This document shows, piece by piece, positions 1 to 9,254 of a stretch of 64,000 nucleotides of DNA. The position numbers were made by a program, and so were the translations under genes. Origin of the DNA: Pseudomonadota bacterium (lineage in GTDB: Bacteria > Pseudomonadota > Gammaproteobacteria > Burkholderiales > Burkholderiaceae_B); assembly GCA_023423975.1 (NCBI GenBank), contig JAFAEO010000026.1, positions 143,958 to 207,957 of the forward strand. The letters are read 5' to 3'. The notes under the pieces are model-generated. The model was given only the letters and a program-made list of their open reading frames with translations, was not told the DNA's origin and ran no database searches. Each line of letters begins with the position of its first letter. Position 1 is the stretch's first letter.

Positions 1-634
1 TGGAATGCTCGAACGTCCATGTAAGCGGCGCAGGCAGCAAGGACAGGCAAATCCAGGGGTGATCCGCAAGATCGGCAGGGGTCAGGATGGGTTTGGCATC
101 GCCCAAATATGCAGGGGAGCCGACTACGAACTGACGCATGGTGCCCAACTTGATGGCGCGCATGGATGAGTCACGCAGCCAGCCCACCCGAATTGAGACG
201 TCAATGGCTTCGCTGACCAGATCCTGGACGCGATCGCTGGAGCGCAGGTCGATATGCAGATCAGGATGGTGTCTGGCGAAAATCGCCGCGGCGCCGGCCA
301 GCGACAGGATGGAATGATCAACCGTTGAACTCAGTCGCAAGGTGCCGGACAGCGTTGTCCTGTCTTGCCCCAGTTGATCCAGCGTTTCCTGTAACTGGTC
401 CAGCATGGGTTCACATTGTTCGAACAGTCGTCTGCCGGCATCGGTCAGATTGACCTGCCGTGTGGTGCGCGTGAACAGTGAGGTGTCCAGTTGCTTTTCA
501 AGGCGGCTGATCTGGATGCTGACTTTGGCTTTGGTCATGCCCAGTTGCATTGCTGCCGCCGTGAAGCCGCGCAAGCGGGCCACCATGCAGAAAATAGCAA
601 GTGCGTTCAAATCAATGCCGGCAGCTGTGTTCAT
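1..634 (-). CDS. LysR family transcriptional regulator (C-terminus beyond window)
   Basis: The reverse strand reads open from an ATG at 634 to the left edge, about 211 codons. Residues 1-65 form a winged helix-turn-helix: MNTAAGIDLNALAIF, then AAAMQLGMTKAKVSIQIS and LEKQLDTSLFTR. An effector-binding domain of the periplasmic-binding type follows, with STVDHSIL near residue 107 and SIRVGW, typical of the CrgA/DmlR branch. The last 90 or so residues expected for the family lie outside the window. It is divergent from the oxidoreductase at 779, which is its likely target. A perfect dyad with T-N11-A geometry sits 7 bp upstream of this start, which suggests autoregulation. The family call is firm; the effector is unknown. 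Confidence 0.9.
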   Translation of the reverse strand, partial: MNTAAGIDLNALAIFCMVARLRGFTAAAMQLGMTKAKVSIQISRLEKQLDTSLFTRTTRQVNLTDAGRRLFEQCEPMLDQLQETLDQLGQDRTTLSGTLRLSSTVDHSILSLAGAAAIFARHHPDLHIDLRSSDRVQDLVSEAIDVSIRVGWLRDSSMRAIKLGTMRQFVVGSPAYLGDAKPILTPADLADHPWICLSLLPAPLTWTFEHS

Positions 635-640
635 GATAAT

Positions 641-665
641 TATTGTTAATAATATAGAAACAATA
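641..665. promoter_or_regulatory. LysR-type operator candidate (T-N11-A dyad)
   Basis: TATTGTT (641-647) and AACAATA (659-665) form a perfect 7-bp inverted repeat with an 11-base spacer. This is the classic LysR T-N11-A geometry. It lies in the AT-rich divergent region between the LysR start (634) and the oxidoreductase, close enough to the regulator start to allow autorepression. Confidence 0.55.
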
Positions 666-778
666 AATTATAGTTTTATCTGTTTATCGAATCAATAAAA
701 TCTGTAATGATGTGTTCTCTGGCAGTTCGGATACGCAAGGTGCCCAGACTCAGGTCATATCACATTCAGGAGTTCAAT

Positions 779-1417
779 ATGAAAATCGCACTCATCGGCG
801 CCACGGGCTTTATCGGCAGCGCCTTGCTAACAGAGGCCCTGGCGCGCGGGCATCAAGTCACTGCCCTGGTGGCACACCCCGAAAAACTGCAGTCGCAGGG
901 CAACCTGACGATTGAGCAGACCGATGTGCTGGATGGCGCGAAACTGGCGGTGCAACTGACGGGGCATGATGCGGTGATCAGTGCATTCAGTGGACATGCG
1001 CAACAAGACGTCTACGGATACTACATGAAAGGTGTAGCGTCCATTATTGCTGCAACTAAACAGGCGGCAATCAAGCGACTGCTTATTGTGGGCGGTGCAG
1101 GCAGCCTGTACGCGCAGCCAGGCGTGCTGGTCATCGATACGCCTGATTTCCCGCAACAGTGGAAAGCCACAGCGCAGGGCGCCCGGGATATCCTGACGCA
1201 GCTGCGTAATGACAGCGAGTTGGAATGGACCATGTTGAGCCCTTCGGCAATCATTGAACCGGGCGAGCGGACAGGCACGTTCAGGCTGGCAGACGATGAA
1301 TTGATCGTCGATGCTGGCGGCCAAAGTCGTATTTCTATGCAGGACTTTGCATTGGCCATGATTAATGAGCTGGAAACGCCTCAACATGTACGGGCGCGGT
1401 TCACGGTCGGTTACTAA
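779..1417 (+). CDS. NAD(P)-binding atypical SDR oxidoreductase
   Basis: This 212-residue protein starts with MKIALIGATGFIGSALL, a Rossmann nucleotide-binding strand with the GATGFIG loop at residues 7-13. It resembles NAD(P)H-binding proteins of the NmrA/YwnB/NQO-like group. There is no classical YxxxK motif, so catalysis is uncertain and it could be a redox sensor or flavin/quinone reductase. An upstream ATG exists at 707, but the start at 779 is preferred because CAGGAG lies just upstream and the Rossmann strand begins there. It is divergent from the LysR gene, as is usual for a regulator-target pair. Confidence 0.8.
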   Translation: MKIALIGATGFIGSALLTEALARGHQVTALVAHPEKLQSQGNLTIEQTDVLDGAKLAVQLTGHDAVISAFSGHAQQDVYGYYMKGVASIIAATKQAAIKRLLIVGGAGSLYAQPGVLVIDTPDFPQQWKATAQGARDILTQLRNDSELEWTMLSPSAIIEPGERTGTFRLADDELIVDAGGQSRISMQDFALAMINELETPQHVRARFTVGY

Positions 1418-1962
1418 TACCCCTTCGGGTGCAATGGCGATGGTCCTGGGTGACCGGGCTGTTAAGGATTGCCTCGGCGGGCGACCCTATCATGCCTTCT
1501 TTTCTACGGACCGAAAGAGATGGCGGCCCCAATGGAAGGTTACCCGTGCCCGGGAATATCATTGTGCCGCCTGTCAGGGTTTTATTTAACGTGCCACTCG
1601 CTGACTTACACACTGTTCTTTCCGGTTCCGTTAACTGACATCGCTGGGCGGTGCGATCGAAACCGGGGCAAACGTGATCTGCAGCGCCGTCGATGCCAGG
1701 TTTGTGCAACGCGATCATTGATCGGCAGATGCAGGAAGATAGCGTCTCGGGTACAGATCAAGTCAATCATAAAGGGCATCCTCGCTGTCGTGCATGAACA
1801 GAAGATTACCATTCGATCACCTTTCGTTCATGACCATCCGGCGTTCCTTTATTGCTGGGATATATCACACATGTGATCGCAACTACAGACGGTCCGATGT
1901 ACCGTTATCCGGTTGAGTTGCCGATCACATTTGAATTTTCACGCAACGCGGCGGTAACTTTT
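1418..1962. other. gene-poor region, no recognised content
   Basis: About 545 bp between the oxidoreductase and the EthD-like gene. Short open frames exist on both strands (for example 1401-1718 reverse), but none has a convincing ribosome site or a family I recognise. A TCACA-CA-TGTGA near-palindrome lies near 1865-1876, downstream of both flanking genes. The stretch may be remnant sequence. Confidence 0.4.
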
Positions 1963-2286
1963 CTAGTCGCGCGTATCCATGACCACTTCACTGAGCTGCA
2001 GTATCGGGCTCAGATCTGTGTAGTTGGGGATGTCGCCCAGAATTTCGTCGGCGTGTGGTCCGAATCCTGCCTGAAAGTCTTCGGCACTGTCACAGAAGAT
2101 ATGACACATACCGATATAGGTAGGAGGTGCATCGGGCGTGCCACCGGCGATGCCCCGGTCTATGGTGTAATATCGGCAACGTTCACCCATTCGCTCCTTG
2201 AGCAGAGGCAAATGCTTATCACGATAGTAATCGTGGTCAAAGCGCGCGCCTGGGGTATTGGGGTACATCACACTGACTTTAATCAT
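1963..2286 (-). CDS. EthD-like dimeric alpha/beta-barrel protein
   Basis: A 107-residue protein beginning MIKVSVMYPNTPGARFDHDYY, with DKHLPLLKERMG at residues 23-34. This is the hallmark of the EthD/DABB fold (first strand ending in YP, then the Y..KH..L helix). EthD was named for the ethyl-tert-butyl-ether locus; most homologues are small ferredoxin-like-fold proteins of unknown activity acting as dimers. The start is supported by AAAGGAGA upstream. The gene is monocistronic, with no clear partner. Confidence 0.8.
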   Translation of the reverse strand: MIKVSVMYPNTPGARFDHDYYRDKHLPLLKERMGERCRYYTIDRGIAGGTPDAPPTYIGMCHIFCDSAEDFQAGFGPHADEILGDIPNYTDLSPILQLSEVVMDTRD

Positions 2287-2419
2287 TACAACGTCTCCTT
2301 TGTCGATGGAATAATTATTTTTTGTATCTTAGCGCATTACATCCAATAGGCTGGCAATTGTACGTCTCCTGATTGTTTTGTTGTTTGATGCCGATCAAGA
2401 TCACAGACCATGGCGTGGA

Positions 2420-2659
2420 TCAATGCAAGCCAACAAACTGTTCGGCAGCCTGTTGAGTGAGTTTGTGCAGCAGCCGTTCGGCCTGCTGTTCGGTGGCGCC
2501 TTCATGCCGCAGATTATTGATGAACACAGACAGCGAGGCATCAACCAGTTTGAGGCGTTCATGGGGGTCGGGCGCAAACTCCAGCCCCGACAGATGCTGG
2601 ACGTTACCGTTATCAAGCCGCCGCCATCCGTTGGCTGCAAATTTGGGCAGAGTACTCAT
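2420..2659 (-). CDS. small hypothetical protein
   Basis: Seventy-nine residues, MSTLPKFAANGWRRLDNGNV at the start, then LEFAPDPHERLKLVDASLSVFINNL and a helical, Gln-rich C-terminus. AAGGAAG lies at a good distance upstream of the ATG. There is no signal peptide or membrane segment. I do not recognise a family. Amino-acid composition and the ribosome site favour this frame over the overlapping reverse frame at 2401-2640. Confidence 0.55.
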   Translation of the reverse strand: MSTLPKFAANGWRRLDNGNVQHLSGLEFAPDPHERLKLVDASLSVFINNLRHEGATEQQAERLLHKLTQQAAEQFVGLH

Positions 2660-2865
2660 GAGCGGCTTCCTTATATATGAAGAGGGTCACGGCTGCGTCA
2701 GGCGCAGGCGGACAGACGGTTCATTGTACCCAGTTAACCCGATTTGAACAGGCCGCAGGCAAAAAAGAAGGTAACGGGACGCCAACACAGCCGAACGTGA
2801 CCTGGCACCGCCACAATTATGGTGATCATCAGAAATTATGATTAGACCTGACCTGACAATGCTTA

Positions 2866-2889
2866 TATTGTTACGAATTCATGACAATA
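2866..2889. promoter_or_regulatory. operator candidate upstream of ABC importer operon
   Basis: TATTGT (2866-2871) and ACAATA (2884-2889) are a perfect 6-bp inverted repeat, with a T-N11-A arrangement inside. It overlaps a plausible promoter (TTGTTA at 2868, CATAAT at 2890, 16-base spacer). The LysR gene ending the operon is the likely ligand, which is inference. Confidence 0.45.
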
Positions 2890-2912
2890 CATAATATCAG
2901 GGAGAGACAATC

Positions 2913-4229
2913 ATGAAATTGCGACAAGGTAGTCTGCTGGCCATATTGCTGGCCGCGTCGGCCACGGCCTATGCCGGAACGGTAACCGTCATTACTTCAT
3001 TTCCGAAGGAGCTGACGCAAGCGTATAAATCGGCGTTTGAAAAGGCAAATCCCGACATCAAGCTTGAGATCCTCAACAAAAATACCGTTTCAGGTATCGC
3101 CTATGTCCGCGAGACTGCCGAGGGCCGGCGTCCCGAGGTTTTCTGGGCCAGCGCCCCGGATGCGTTTGAAGTGCTCGCTGCGGCAGGGATGCTGGAAAAA
3201 GCGGCGGACGTTGCTAATCCCCAGGTCCCGGACAAAATAGGTAGCTTTCCGATCAATGATCCCAGCGGGCTGTTCTATGGTCAGGCGTTGGCCGGCTACG
3301 GCATTATGTACAATACCCGGCTGTTGAACGCCAAGAAACTGACACCGCCGAAGACCTGGACTGATCTGCTCAAGCCCGAGTGGTTTGGCAATGTCGGCAT
3401 GACATCGCCGTCGCGTTCCGGTACCCAGCATCTGACAGTTGAAACCATTCTTCAGGGCGAGGGATGGGATAAAGGCTGGAATACGATCATCAGGATGGCC
3501 GGCAATAGCAAAACGCTGACAGACAGATCTTTCGGCGTGCCTGATGGCGTGAATAACGGGCAGTTCGGTGCCGGGCCGGTGATTGATTTCTTTGGCCTTT
3601 CAAGCAAATTTTCGAAATTCCCGGTGGAGTTTGTTTATCCCGACGAGACGGCAATCGTGCCTGCCAATATTGCGCTGATCAAAGCGGCGAAAAACACCGA
3701 AGAAGGGAAAAAATTCATTCGTTTTGCGCTGTCAGAAGAAGGGCAGGCCCTCCTATTGAAACCGGAAATCTCCCGTTTACCCGTATTGCCCTATGCCAAG
3801 ATGAGCAATATTCCACAGGGCTATCCTGATCCCCTGGTGCTGGCAAAAAAAAGCAAAGTCCATTTTGATACCGAGCTTTCCCAGCAACGGTACTTTGTGG
3901 TGCAGTCTCTGTTCGATCAGACTATCACTTTCCGCCATAAGGAACTGCAGAATGCCACCAAGGCAATCCTGGATGCGCAGAGCAAGCTTGCAGACAAGCC
4001 CAGCGATAAGGGCCAGGCCTTGCTTGACGAAGCCAAAAAGCTGGCTTGGTCTCCTTTGATCAGCGACAAGGAGGCCGTGTCCGATTCAGTGCAGAAAATC
4101 TTCCAGGGCGACAAAAAAGATGCCAGTGTGAGCCAGGCTTTATCCAAACTCCAGGGTCAGTGGAACAGCCAGGCCGAGGCCAATTATCGCAAGGCGACAG
4201 ACCTGGCCAAGCAGGCATCCTCGTCGTAA
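2913..4229 (+). CDS. ABC transporter periplasmic substrate-binding protein (Fe3+/phosphonate-type)
   Basis: A 438-residue protein with a cleavable signal peptide (residues 1-21, ending TAYA) and a class II periplasmic-binding fold: VTVITSFPKE at the N-terminus, then EVFWASAPDAFE, GYGIMYNTRLL and GMTSPSRSGTQH. These motifs match the AfuA/FbpA and 2-aminoethylphosphonate-binding group. It is about 90 residues longer than most FbpA-like proteins; the extra C-terminal part (from about residue 340) is helical and Lys/Ala/Gln-rich. AGGGAGA precedes the start. It heads an operon with a fused permease and an ATPase. The substrate could be ferric iron, an organophosphonate or another small anion; the sequence does not decide. 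Confidence 0.85.
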   Translation: MKLRQGSLLAILLAASATAYAGTVTVITSFPKELTQAYKSAFEKANPDIKLEILNKNTVSGIAYVRETAEGRRPEVFWASAPDAFEVLAAAGMLEKAADVANPQVPDKIGSFPINDPSGLFYGQALAGYGIMYNTRLLNAKKLTPPKTWTDLLKPEWFGNVGMTSPSRSGTQHLTVETILQGEGWDKGWNTIIRMAGNSKTLTDRSFGVPDGVNNGQFGAGPVIDFFGLSSKFSKFPVEFVYPDETAIVPANIALIKAAKNTEEGKKFIRFALSEEGQALLLKPEISRLPVLPYAKMSNIPQGYPDPLVLAKKSKVHFDTELSQQRYFVVQSLFDQTITFRHKELQNATKAILDAQSKLADKPSDKGQALLDEAKKLAWSPLISDKEAVSDSVQKIFQGDKKDASVSQALSKLQGQWNSQAEANYRKATDLAKQASSS

Positions 4230-4249
4230 GGCGCAGGGTTTCAATAATA

Positions 4250-4276
4250 AGCCATCCGGTTTTTATCCGGATGGCT
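4250..4276 (+). promoter_or_regulatory. intercistronic hairpin after binding-protein gene
   Basis: AGCCATCCGG (4250-4259) and CCGGATGGCT (4267-4276) pair perfectly over 10 bp around TTTTTAT. There is no T-tract after the stem. It sits between the binding-protein and permease genes, where such stems commonly protect the upstream mRNA and allow excess binding protein. Confidence 0.6.
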
Positions 4277-4292
4277 GGCGGACGATGGATTT

Positions 4293-5999
4293 ATGTCGAC
4301 ACATAATATGAAGTTTCCACCAGGGCTGACGCTGGTGGCGTTGGGCGTGCTCGGATTCCTGTTGCTGTTTCTGGTTGTTCCGGTAGGGAATGTATTTTAT
4401 ACGGCATTCTCGAACGCCGACGGCAGTTTCACAATGGGTCATTTTGGCTCATTCTTCCAGCAGCCGTTATTGAAAGAATCTTTCTTCAACAGCTTGTATG
4501 TTTCGGTGATGTCGGTGGTTTTCGCTTCGCTGATCGCCGTTCCGCTGGCGTATCTGACCGTACGCTTCCGATTTCGCGGCGCATTGATCATCCAGACATT
4601 GGGGGTGTTGCCTCTTATCATGCCTCCGTTTGTTGGGGCGGTGGCGCTGCAACTTTTGTTTGGGACATCAGGTACCGTCAATTTGCTGCTGCAGGACTGG
4701 TTTGACGTCTCTATCCCCATCATGGATGGGCTCAATGGCGTTATTTTCGTGGAGTCCCTGCATTATTTTCCGTTCATTTTGCTGAATCTGACCGTGGCTA
4801 TGCGCAATATCGACGGCGCCATGGAAGAGGCTGCACTCAACCTGGGTTCCCGTGGCTGGCGACTCTTTCGGCGGATTATTTTCCCACTGGCATTGCCCGG
4901 CTATGTGGCTGGTGCCTCGCTGGTATTTGTCAAGGTCTTTGATGATCTGGGTACGCCGCTGGTCCTTGGTATTACCAATATGCTGGCGCCACAGGCGTAT
5001 TTGCGCATTACACAGGTTGGTATCGACGATCCGCTAGGATATGTGATCAGTGTCCTGATGATTGTTTTTTCCATCCTCGCTCTGTGGTTGTCGGCCACTG
5101 TCCTGCGCAACAAAGATTATTCCACGCTGCAAAAGGGTGGTAGTTCAATCCAGCAGCGCCGCCTGGGTCGTTGGGAAAGTATTCTGGCGTATGCCTGGAT
5201 TGCACTTGTGTTATTGCTGGTGTTGTCGCCGCATATTGGCGTACTGCTGCTTTCGTTTGCCACGGTATGGAGTTATGCACCTTTGCCTGACGGCTACACG
5301 CTGAGCCACTACGCAGAGGTATTCAGCAATTCGAATGACATGATGGTCAATACTCTGCTGTACTGCGGTCTGGCGGCGGGGATTGATGTCATTCTTGGTA
5401 CCGCGATTGCCTATCTGATTTTCCGAACGCGGATCCCCGCCCGGCGCTGGCTGGACTGGCTGGCGTCTGCCGCGCTCGCCGTTCCCGGTATTGTGCTGGC
5501 TATTGGCTACTTGCGCACCTTTCGTGGCGTGGAGCTACCGGGCACCGATACGCTACTGACATCGACCTGGATTGTCATTATGCTGGCCTATTCGGTACGG
5601 CGGTTGCCATATGCGCTGCGAGCCTGCGTGGCAGCCTTGCAGCAGATCAACGTGTCGCTTGAAGAGGCTGCTGCCTCGGTAGGGGCAAGACGGCATCGAA
5701 TCATTGCCCGCGTTGTGGTGCCGTTGATGGCAGGAGGAATGTTGGCGGGCTTTGTGACCAGTTTCATTACTGCGGCGGTAGAGCTGTCGGCAACCATCAT
5801 GCTGGTCAGTCGCGATAGCGATGCGCCAATGAGCTATGGCATTTATCTGTTTATGCAGAGTGCATCCGGCAGGGGGCCCGGCGCGGCGCTCGGTGTGCTT
5901 GCCATTGTGGTCGTCGCCATAGGCACCTATGCCTCGCATTTAATTGTAGAACGCGCCTCTCGGCGTACGCGTTCGCTGCATGCAATCGAACAGGAATGA
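4293..5999 (+). CDS. ABC transporter permease, fused two-domain (FbpB/ThiP type)
   Basis: A 568-residue inner-membrane protein containing two complete permease domains in tandem, with about 12 hydrophobic segments. Each half carries an EAA loop that contacts the ATPase: EEAALNLGSRGWRLFRRIIF near residue 178 and EEAAASVGARRHRIIARVVV near residue 457. This fused arrangement is typical of ferric iron, thiamine and 2-aminoethylphosphonate importers. It follows the binding-protein gene after an mRNA hairpin. The ribosome site is weak. Confidence 0.9.
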   Translation: MSTHNMKFPPGLTLVALGVLGFLLLFLVVPVGNVFYTAFSNADGSFTMGHFGSFFQQPLLKESFFNSLYVSVMSVVFASLIAVPLAYLTVRFRFRGALIIQTLGVLPLIMPPFVGAVALQLLFGTSGTVNLLLQDWFDVSIPIMDGLNGVIFVESLHYFPFILLNLTVAMRNIDGAMEEAALNLGSRGWRLFRRIIFPLALPGYVAGASLVFVKVFDDLGTPLVLGITNMLAPQAYLRITQVGIDDPLGYVISVLMIVFSILALWLSATVLRNKDYSTLQKGGSSIQQRRLGRWESILAYAWIALVLLLVLSPHIGVLLLSFATVWSYAPLPDGYTLSHYAEVFSNSNDMMVNTLLYCGLAAGIDVILGTAIAYLIFRTRIPARRWLDWLASAALAVPGIVLAIGYLRTFRGVELPGTDTLLTSTWIVIMLAYSVRRLPYALRACVAALQQINVSLEEAAASVGARRHRIIARVVVPLMAGGMLAGFVTSFITAAVELSATIMLVSRDSDAPMSYGIYLFMQSASGRGPGAALGVLAIVVVAIGTYASHLIVERASRRTRSLHAIEQE

Positions 6000-6003
6000 A
6001 AAG

Positions 6004-7089
6004 ATGAAGAAAGTCAGTGTTGAATGCCGTGATATCCGGTTATCTTATGGCAATACAGAAGTCCTGAAGAACATCAACATATTGATCGAGCCGGGTGAAT
6101 TCTTTGCTTTGCTCGGGCCGTCGGGCTCCGGTAAGTCCACATTGCTCAGGTTGATCGCCGGGTTCAATCAGCACAGTGCCGGTCAGCTTCTGGTCGATGG
6201 TAAGGACATCAGTACAATTGCTCCGCACAGACGCAATATAGGTATGGTGTTCCAAAGCTATGCGCTATGGCCGCACATGACGGTTTGGGATAACGTCGCG
6301 TTTGGTTTGGTTGAGCGTAAACTGCCAAGAACGGAGGTCCGGGAACGTGTTGAAGCTGCGCTGGCGCTGGTGAGCCTGTCTACCTTTGCAAGGCGAAGAC
6401 CAAACGAGTTATCGGGAGGGCAACAGCAGCGGGTAGCCCTGGCTCGTACTATTGTGATTGAGCCGCAGGTACTGCTTCTGGATGAACCGTTGTCCAATCT
6501 CGACAAGAAACTGCGAGTGCAAATGCGGCGCGAACTGCTTTCCCTGCAGCGACGCTTGGGTATTACAACCATTTTTGTGACACATGATCAGGAGGAGGCC
6601 ATGACAACAGCCGACCGGATGGCGGTGTTGGATAAAGGGATCGTTCAGCAGACTGGTAGTCCGGCGACGCTTTTCGATTTTCCGGCTAACCGGTTTGTCG
6701 CCAATTTCGTGGGGACGATGAATGTGCTTGAAGGAGCCGTGCGGACGCGCAATTATTCCGGCGTGATCCTGAGTGTAGACGGGGTGGGTGATTTGGCTAT
6801 TCCTGTCCATGACGATATTCCGGAAGGAGACCGTCTTGCTGCCAGCTTCCGACCGCATTCGGTACGGATTGATGCAGCAGGTGGCAACACCGATGCGCAT
6901 TACCTTTGGCTGCCAGGCGTTGTTGAGGAGCGTGAGTTTCTTGGTGAGTTTGTTCGTTACGCGGTGCGGGTCGGCGAGCAACGCGTAACCGCAGATCAAT
7001 CGCATTTTGCCGGGCTGAGCCAGTTCCAGATCGGCGCGCCGGTCGCGCTGGGTCTGGAACCGTCACAGATTCGTTTGCTGTCAGCCTGA
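6004..7089 (+). CDS. ABC transporter ATP-binding protein
   Basis: A 362-residue ATPase with Walker A GPSGSGKST (about 38-46), Q-loop in GMVFQSYALWPHM, signature LSGGQQQR (about 136) and Walker B LLLDEPLSNLD (about 157). The C-terminal 120 residues form a TOBE-like domain, as in FbpC/PotA/UgpC importers. An ATG at 5980 would overlap the permease; the ATG at 6004, 4 bp after the permease stop, fits the conserved N-terminus better. It energises uptake through the fused permease. Confidence 0.92.
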   Translation: MKKVSVECRDIRLSYGNTEVLKNINILIEPGEFFALLGPSGSGKSTLLRLIAGFNQHSAGQLLVDGKDISTIAPHRRNIGMVFQSYALWPHMTVWDNVAFGLVERKLPRTEVRERVEAALALVSLSTFARRRPNELSGGQQQRVALARTIVIEPQVLLLDEPLSNLDKKLRVQMRRELLSLQRRLGITTIFVTHDQEEAMTTADRMAVLDKGIVQQTGSPATLFDFPANRFVANFVGTMNVLEGAVRTRNYSGVILSVDGVGDLAIPVHDDIPEGDRLAASFRPHSVRIDAAGGNTDAHYLWLPGVVEEREFLGEFVRYAVRVGEQRVTADQSHFAGLSQFQIGAPVALGLEPSQIRLLSA

Positions 7090-7094
7090 GAGCA

Positions 7095-8009
7095 ATGGAG
7101 ATATATCAGATCCGCGCGTTTGTGACCGTTGCCCGTCTGGGTAACCTGACCCGTGCGGCCGAAGCCTTGTCACTGACCCAGCCTGCCGTAACCGGTCAGA
7201 TCAAGGCGTTGGAGCAGGATTTGGGCGTGGCATTGTTTGAACGCACCTCCGGCAAGCTGGTGCTTTCCAAGGCAGGAAGCCGCTTGTTTCCGACCGCTGA
7301 GCAATTGCTCAATACCAGCGTGCAACTCAAGTCCCAGGCGCAACAGTTTCAGGGGGAATTGCAGGGTGAAATGGTACTGGGCATTCCTGGTGAGCATGCG
7401 CAGTTTCTCAGACTTGGCGAGCTGGCATCTGCGGTTGTACGCTCATTGCCGCTGATCGAACTCAAAACGGTCATTCATCCTTCGGAAGAGCTGATAGAAC
7501 AGATCCGGTCGGGCAAGCTTATGATGGCGATGGTCATCGCGACGCATCCCTTGCCGGACCTGTTCTGGATGGCGCTCAGAACGGTACGCTATCGTATTGC
7601 GATGCCGAATGATATGGCCAATGATCTCAGGCATGCGGGCTGGAAAGAGCTGGCCCAGTTGCCCTGGCTGGACGGCAGTCCGGGATCGCATACTCATTTG
7701 ATGTTGCGTGCGCTGTTTGAACGGCATGGCCTGACGCCCAGGATCGTGATGCAGAACGCGGACATGGCCAATGCAGACGTATTGGTGCGTGCGGGTGCGG
7801 GCTGTGCGTTGATTCGCGAGGATATTGCTATCGCCGGAGCGGGGCGCCAGGAATTTACCGTGTGGGGGCACACCCAGCTTGATGCTACGCTTGGTTTTGT
7901 TGCTTCACAGAACAATATTGCCGATCCGATTGTCGTCGCGCTGATATCACTGATTCGGACCGTCTGGACCGGCACGTCCGGCGTGCAGGCAGTTACTGCC
8001 GGAGCGTGA
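7095..8009 (+). CDS. LysR family transcriptional regulator
   Basis: A 304-residue full-length LysR protein. The N-terminal helix-turn-helix is classic: MEIYQIRAFVTVARLGNLTR, then AEALSLTQPAVTGQIKALEQ and LGVALFERTSGKLVLS. A two-lobed effector domain follows. The gene begins 5 bp after the ATPase stop, so it is probably the last gene of the importer operon and its local regulator. The dyad at 2866-2889 is a plausible binding site. It ends 15 bp from the convergent efflux gene. Confidence 0.92.
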   Translation: MEIYQIRAFVTVARLGNLTRAAEALSLTQPAVTGQIKALEQDLGVALFERTSGKLVLSKAGSRLFPTAEQLLNTSVQLKSQAQQFQGELQGEMVLGIPGEHAQFLRLGELASAVVRSLPLIELKTVIHPSEELIEQIRSGKLMMAMVIATHPLPDLFWMALRTVRYRIAMPNDMANDLRHAGWKELAQLPWLDGSPGSHTHLMLRALFERHGLTPRIVMQNADMANADVLVRAGAGCALIREDIAIAGAGRQEFTVWGHTQLDATLGFVASQNNIADPIVVALISLIRTVWTGTSGVQAVTAGA

Positions 8010-8024
8010 CCCTGTGTGTGTCAA

Positions 8025-9254
8025 TCAAGTTGGTTTTCCGACCGGTGGGCGCTTGATTTCCGTATCCGGCAACAGCGCGGCGACAATACCCAGTAGCGGC
8101 AGCCACGCACATACACTATACACATAAGTGATGCTTGTGGTGTCTGCCAGATGTCCCAGCGCTGCGGCACCGACGCCGCCCATGCCAAATGCGAAGCCGA
8201 AGAACAGACCGGCAATCATGCCGGTTTTGCCGGGCACCAGTTCCTGGGCATAGACCACGATGGCGGAAAAAGCCGAGGCCAGGATCAGGCCGATTATGAC
8301 GATAAGGATGCCGGTCCAGAACAGATTGGCGTGTGGCAGCAACAGGGTAAAGGGGGCAACCCCCAGAATAGATGCCCAGATGACCCGCTTGCGGCCAATG
8401 CGATCGCCGATCGGCCCGCCCGCGATGGTGCCGACGGCGACGGCAGCCAGGAAAATGAACAAATAAAGCTGGGACGTACGTATCGACAGGGAAAATTTTT
8501 CCATCAGATAAAACGTCAGGTAGCTGCTCATGGAAGCCATGTAGAAGTATTTCGAGAAAATCAGCACGCCCAGAACACCCAGCGCCGCGATGATTTTGTT
8601 ACGCGGCAGTTCAATCGCATTGGCCGAGCGTTTGGTGCGCAGGACCAGCAGGCCCCGGTTGCGCTGATACCAGCGTCCGATCTGCAGCAACACCACCATG
8701 GCCAACAGAGCGGCCAGCGAAAACCAGGCCACACTACCCTGGCCATGAGGCAGGATGATCAGCGCAGCAAACAGGGGCCCCAGTGCAGAGCCGACATTGC
8801 CGCCAACCTGGAACAGCGATTGCGCCAGGCCATGTTGCCCACCCGAGGCCATACGGGCAATGCGCGACGATTCCGGATGAAATACCGACGAACCGGTGCC
8901 CACCAGAACGGCGGCCAGCAGCAGAAACGGAAAGGAAGGCGCCACCGACAGCAGCAGCAAGCCCAGCAGCGTTGAGCCCATGCCAATGGTTAGCGAATAG
9001 GGCTGCGGGTGCTTGTCGGTGTAATGGCCGATCAGGGGTTGCAGCAGCGAGGCGGTGATCTGATAGACCAGCGTGATCAGGCCGATCTGCGCGAAACTCA
9101 GGCTGAAGTCATCCTTGAGCATCGGATAAATGGCCAGCAGGATGGACTGGATCATGTCATTCATCATATGAGCGACACTGATCGCGCCAAGCACCTTGAA
9201 GGCGGTGCTGTTCTCGGGCTGGGAAGGGTGTATGGCGGTGGATTCTATCGACAT
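8025..9254 (-). CDS. MFS efflux transporter, fosmidomycin-resistance (Fsr) type
   Basis: A 409-residue inner-membrane transporter with about 12 hydrophobic segments. VAHMMNDMIQSILLAIYPM, the following LITLVYQITASLLQPLIGH and VGTGSSVFHPESSRIARMAS are characteristic of the Fsr family of drug-proton antiporters. The central loop is basic. MSIESTAIHPSQ (ATG at 9254) is chosen over the ATG at 9323 because the longer N-terminus would include the divergent promoter and a palindrome. It is divergent from an AraC regulator. Fosmidomycin resistance is the family name; the natural substrate may be another small phosphonate or antimicrobial. Confidence 0.85.
   Translation of the reverse strand: MSIESTAIHPSQPENSTAFKVLGAISVAHMMNDMIQSILLAIYPMLKDDFSLSFAQIGLITLVYQITASLLQPLIGHYTDKHPQPYSLTIGMGSTLLGLLLLSVAPSFPFLLLAAVLVGTGSSVFHPESSRIARMASGGQHGLAQSLFQVGGNVGSALGPLFAALIILPHGQGSVAWFSLAALLAMVVLLQIGRWYQRNRGLLVLRTKRSANAIELPRNKIIAALGVLGVLIFSKYFYMASMSSYLTFYLMEKFSLSIRTSQLYLFIFLAAVAVGTIAGGPIGDRIGRKRVIWASILGVAPFTLLLPHANLFWTGILIVIIGLILASAFSAIVVYAQELVPGKTGMIAGLFFGFAFGMGGVGAAALGHLADTTSITYVYSVCAWLPLLGIVAALLPDTEIKRPPVGKPT

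Noticed and set aside
1401..1876. Several overlapping frames of 68-135 residues in the 1.4-1.9 kb gap
   Set aside because: No ribosome site, no recognisable motif and frames compete on both strands; I could not support any as a gene.
1863..1878. CRP-like site ATCACACATGTGATC
   Set aside because: The spacing is 2 rather than 6 bases between TCACA and TGTGA, and it lies 3' of both flanking genes.
8151..8975. 274-residue forward frame opposite the Fsr-like pump
   Set aside because: Composition is Gln/Arg/Gly-rich with no family resemblance; it mirrors the codon pattern of the real membrane protein.
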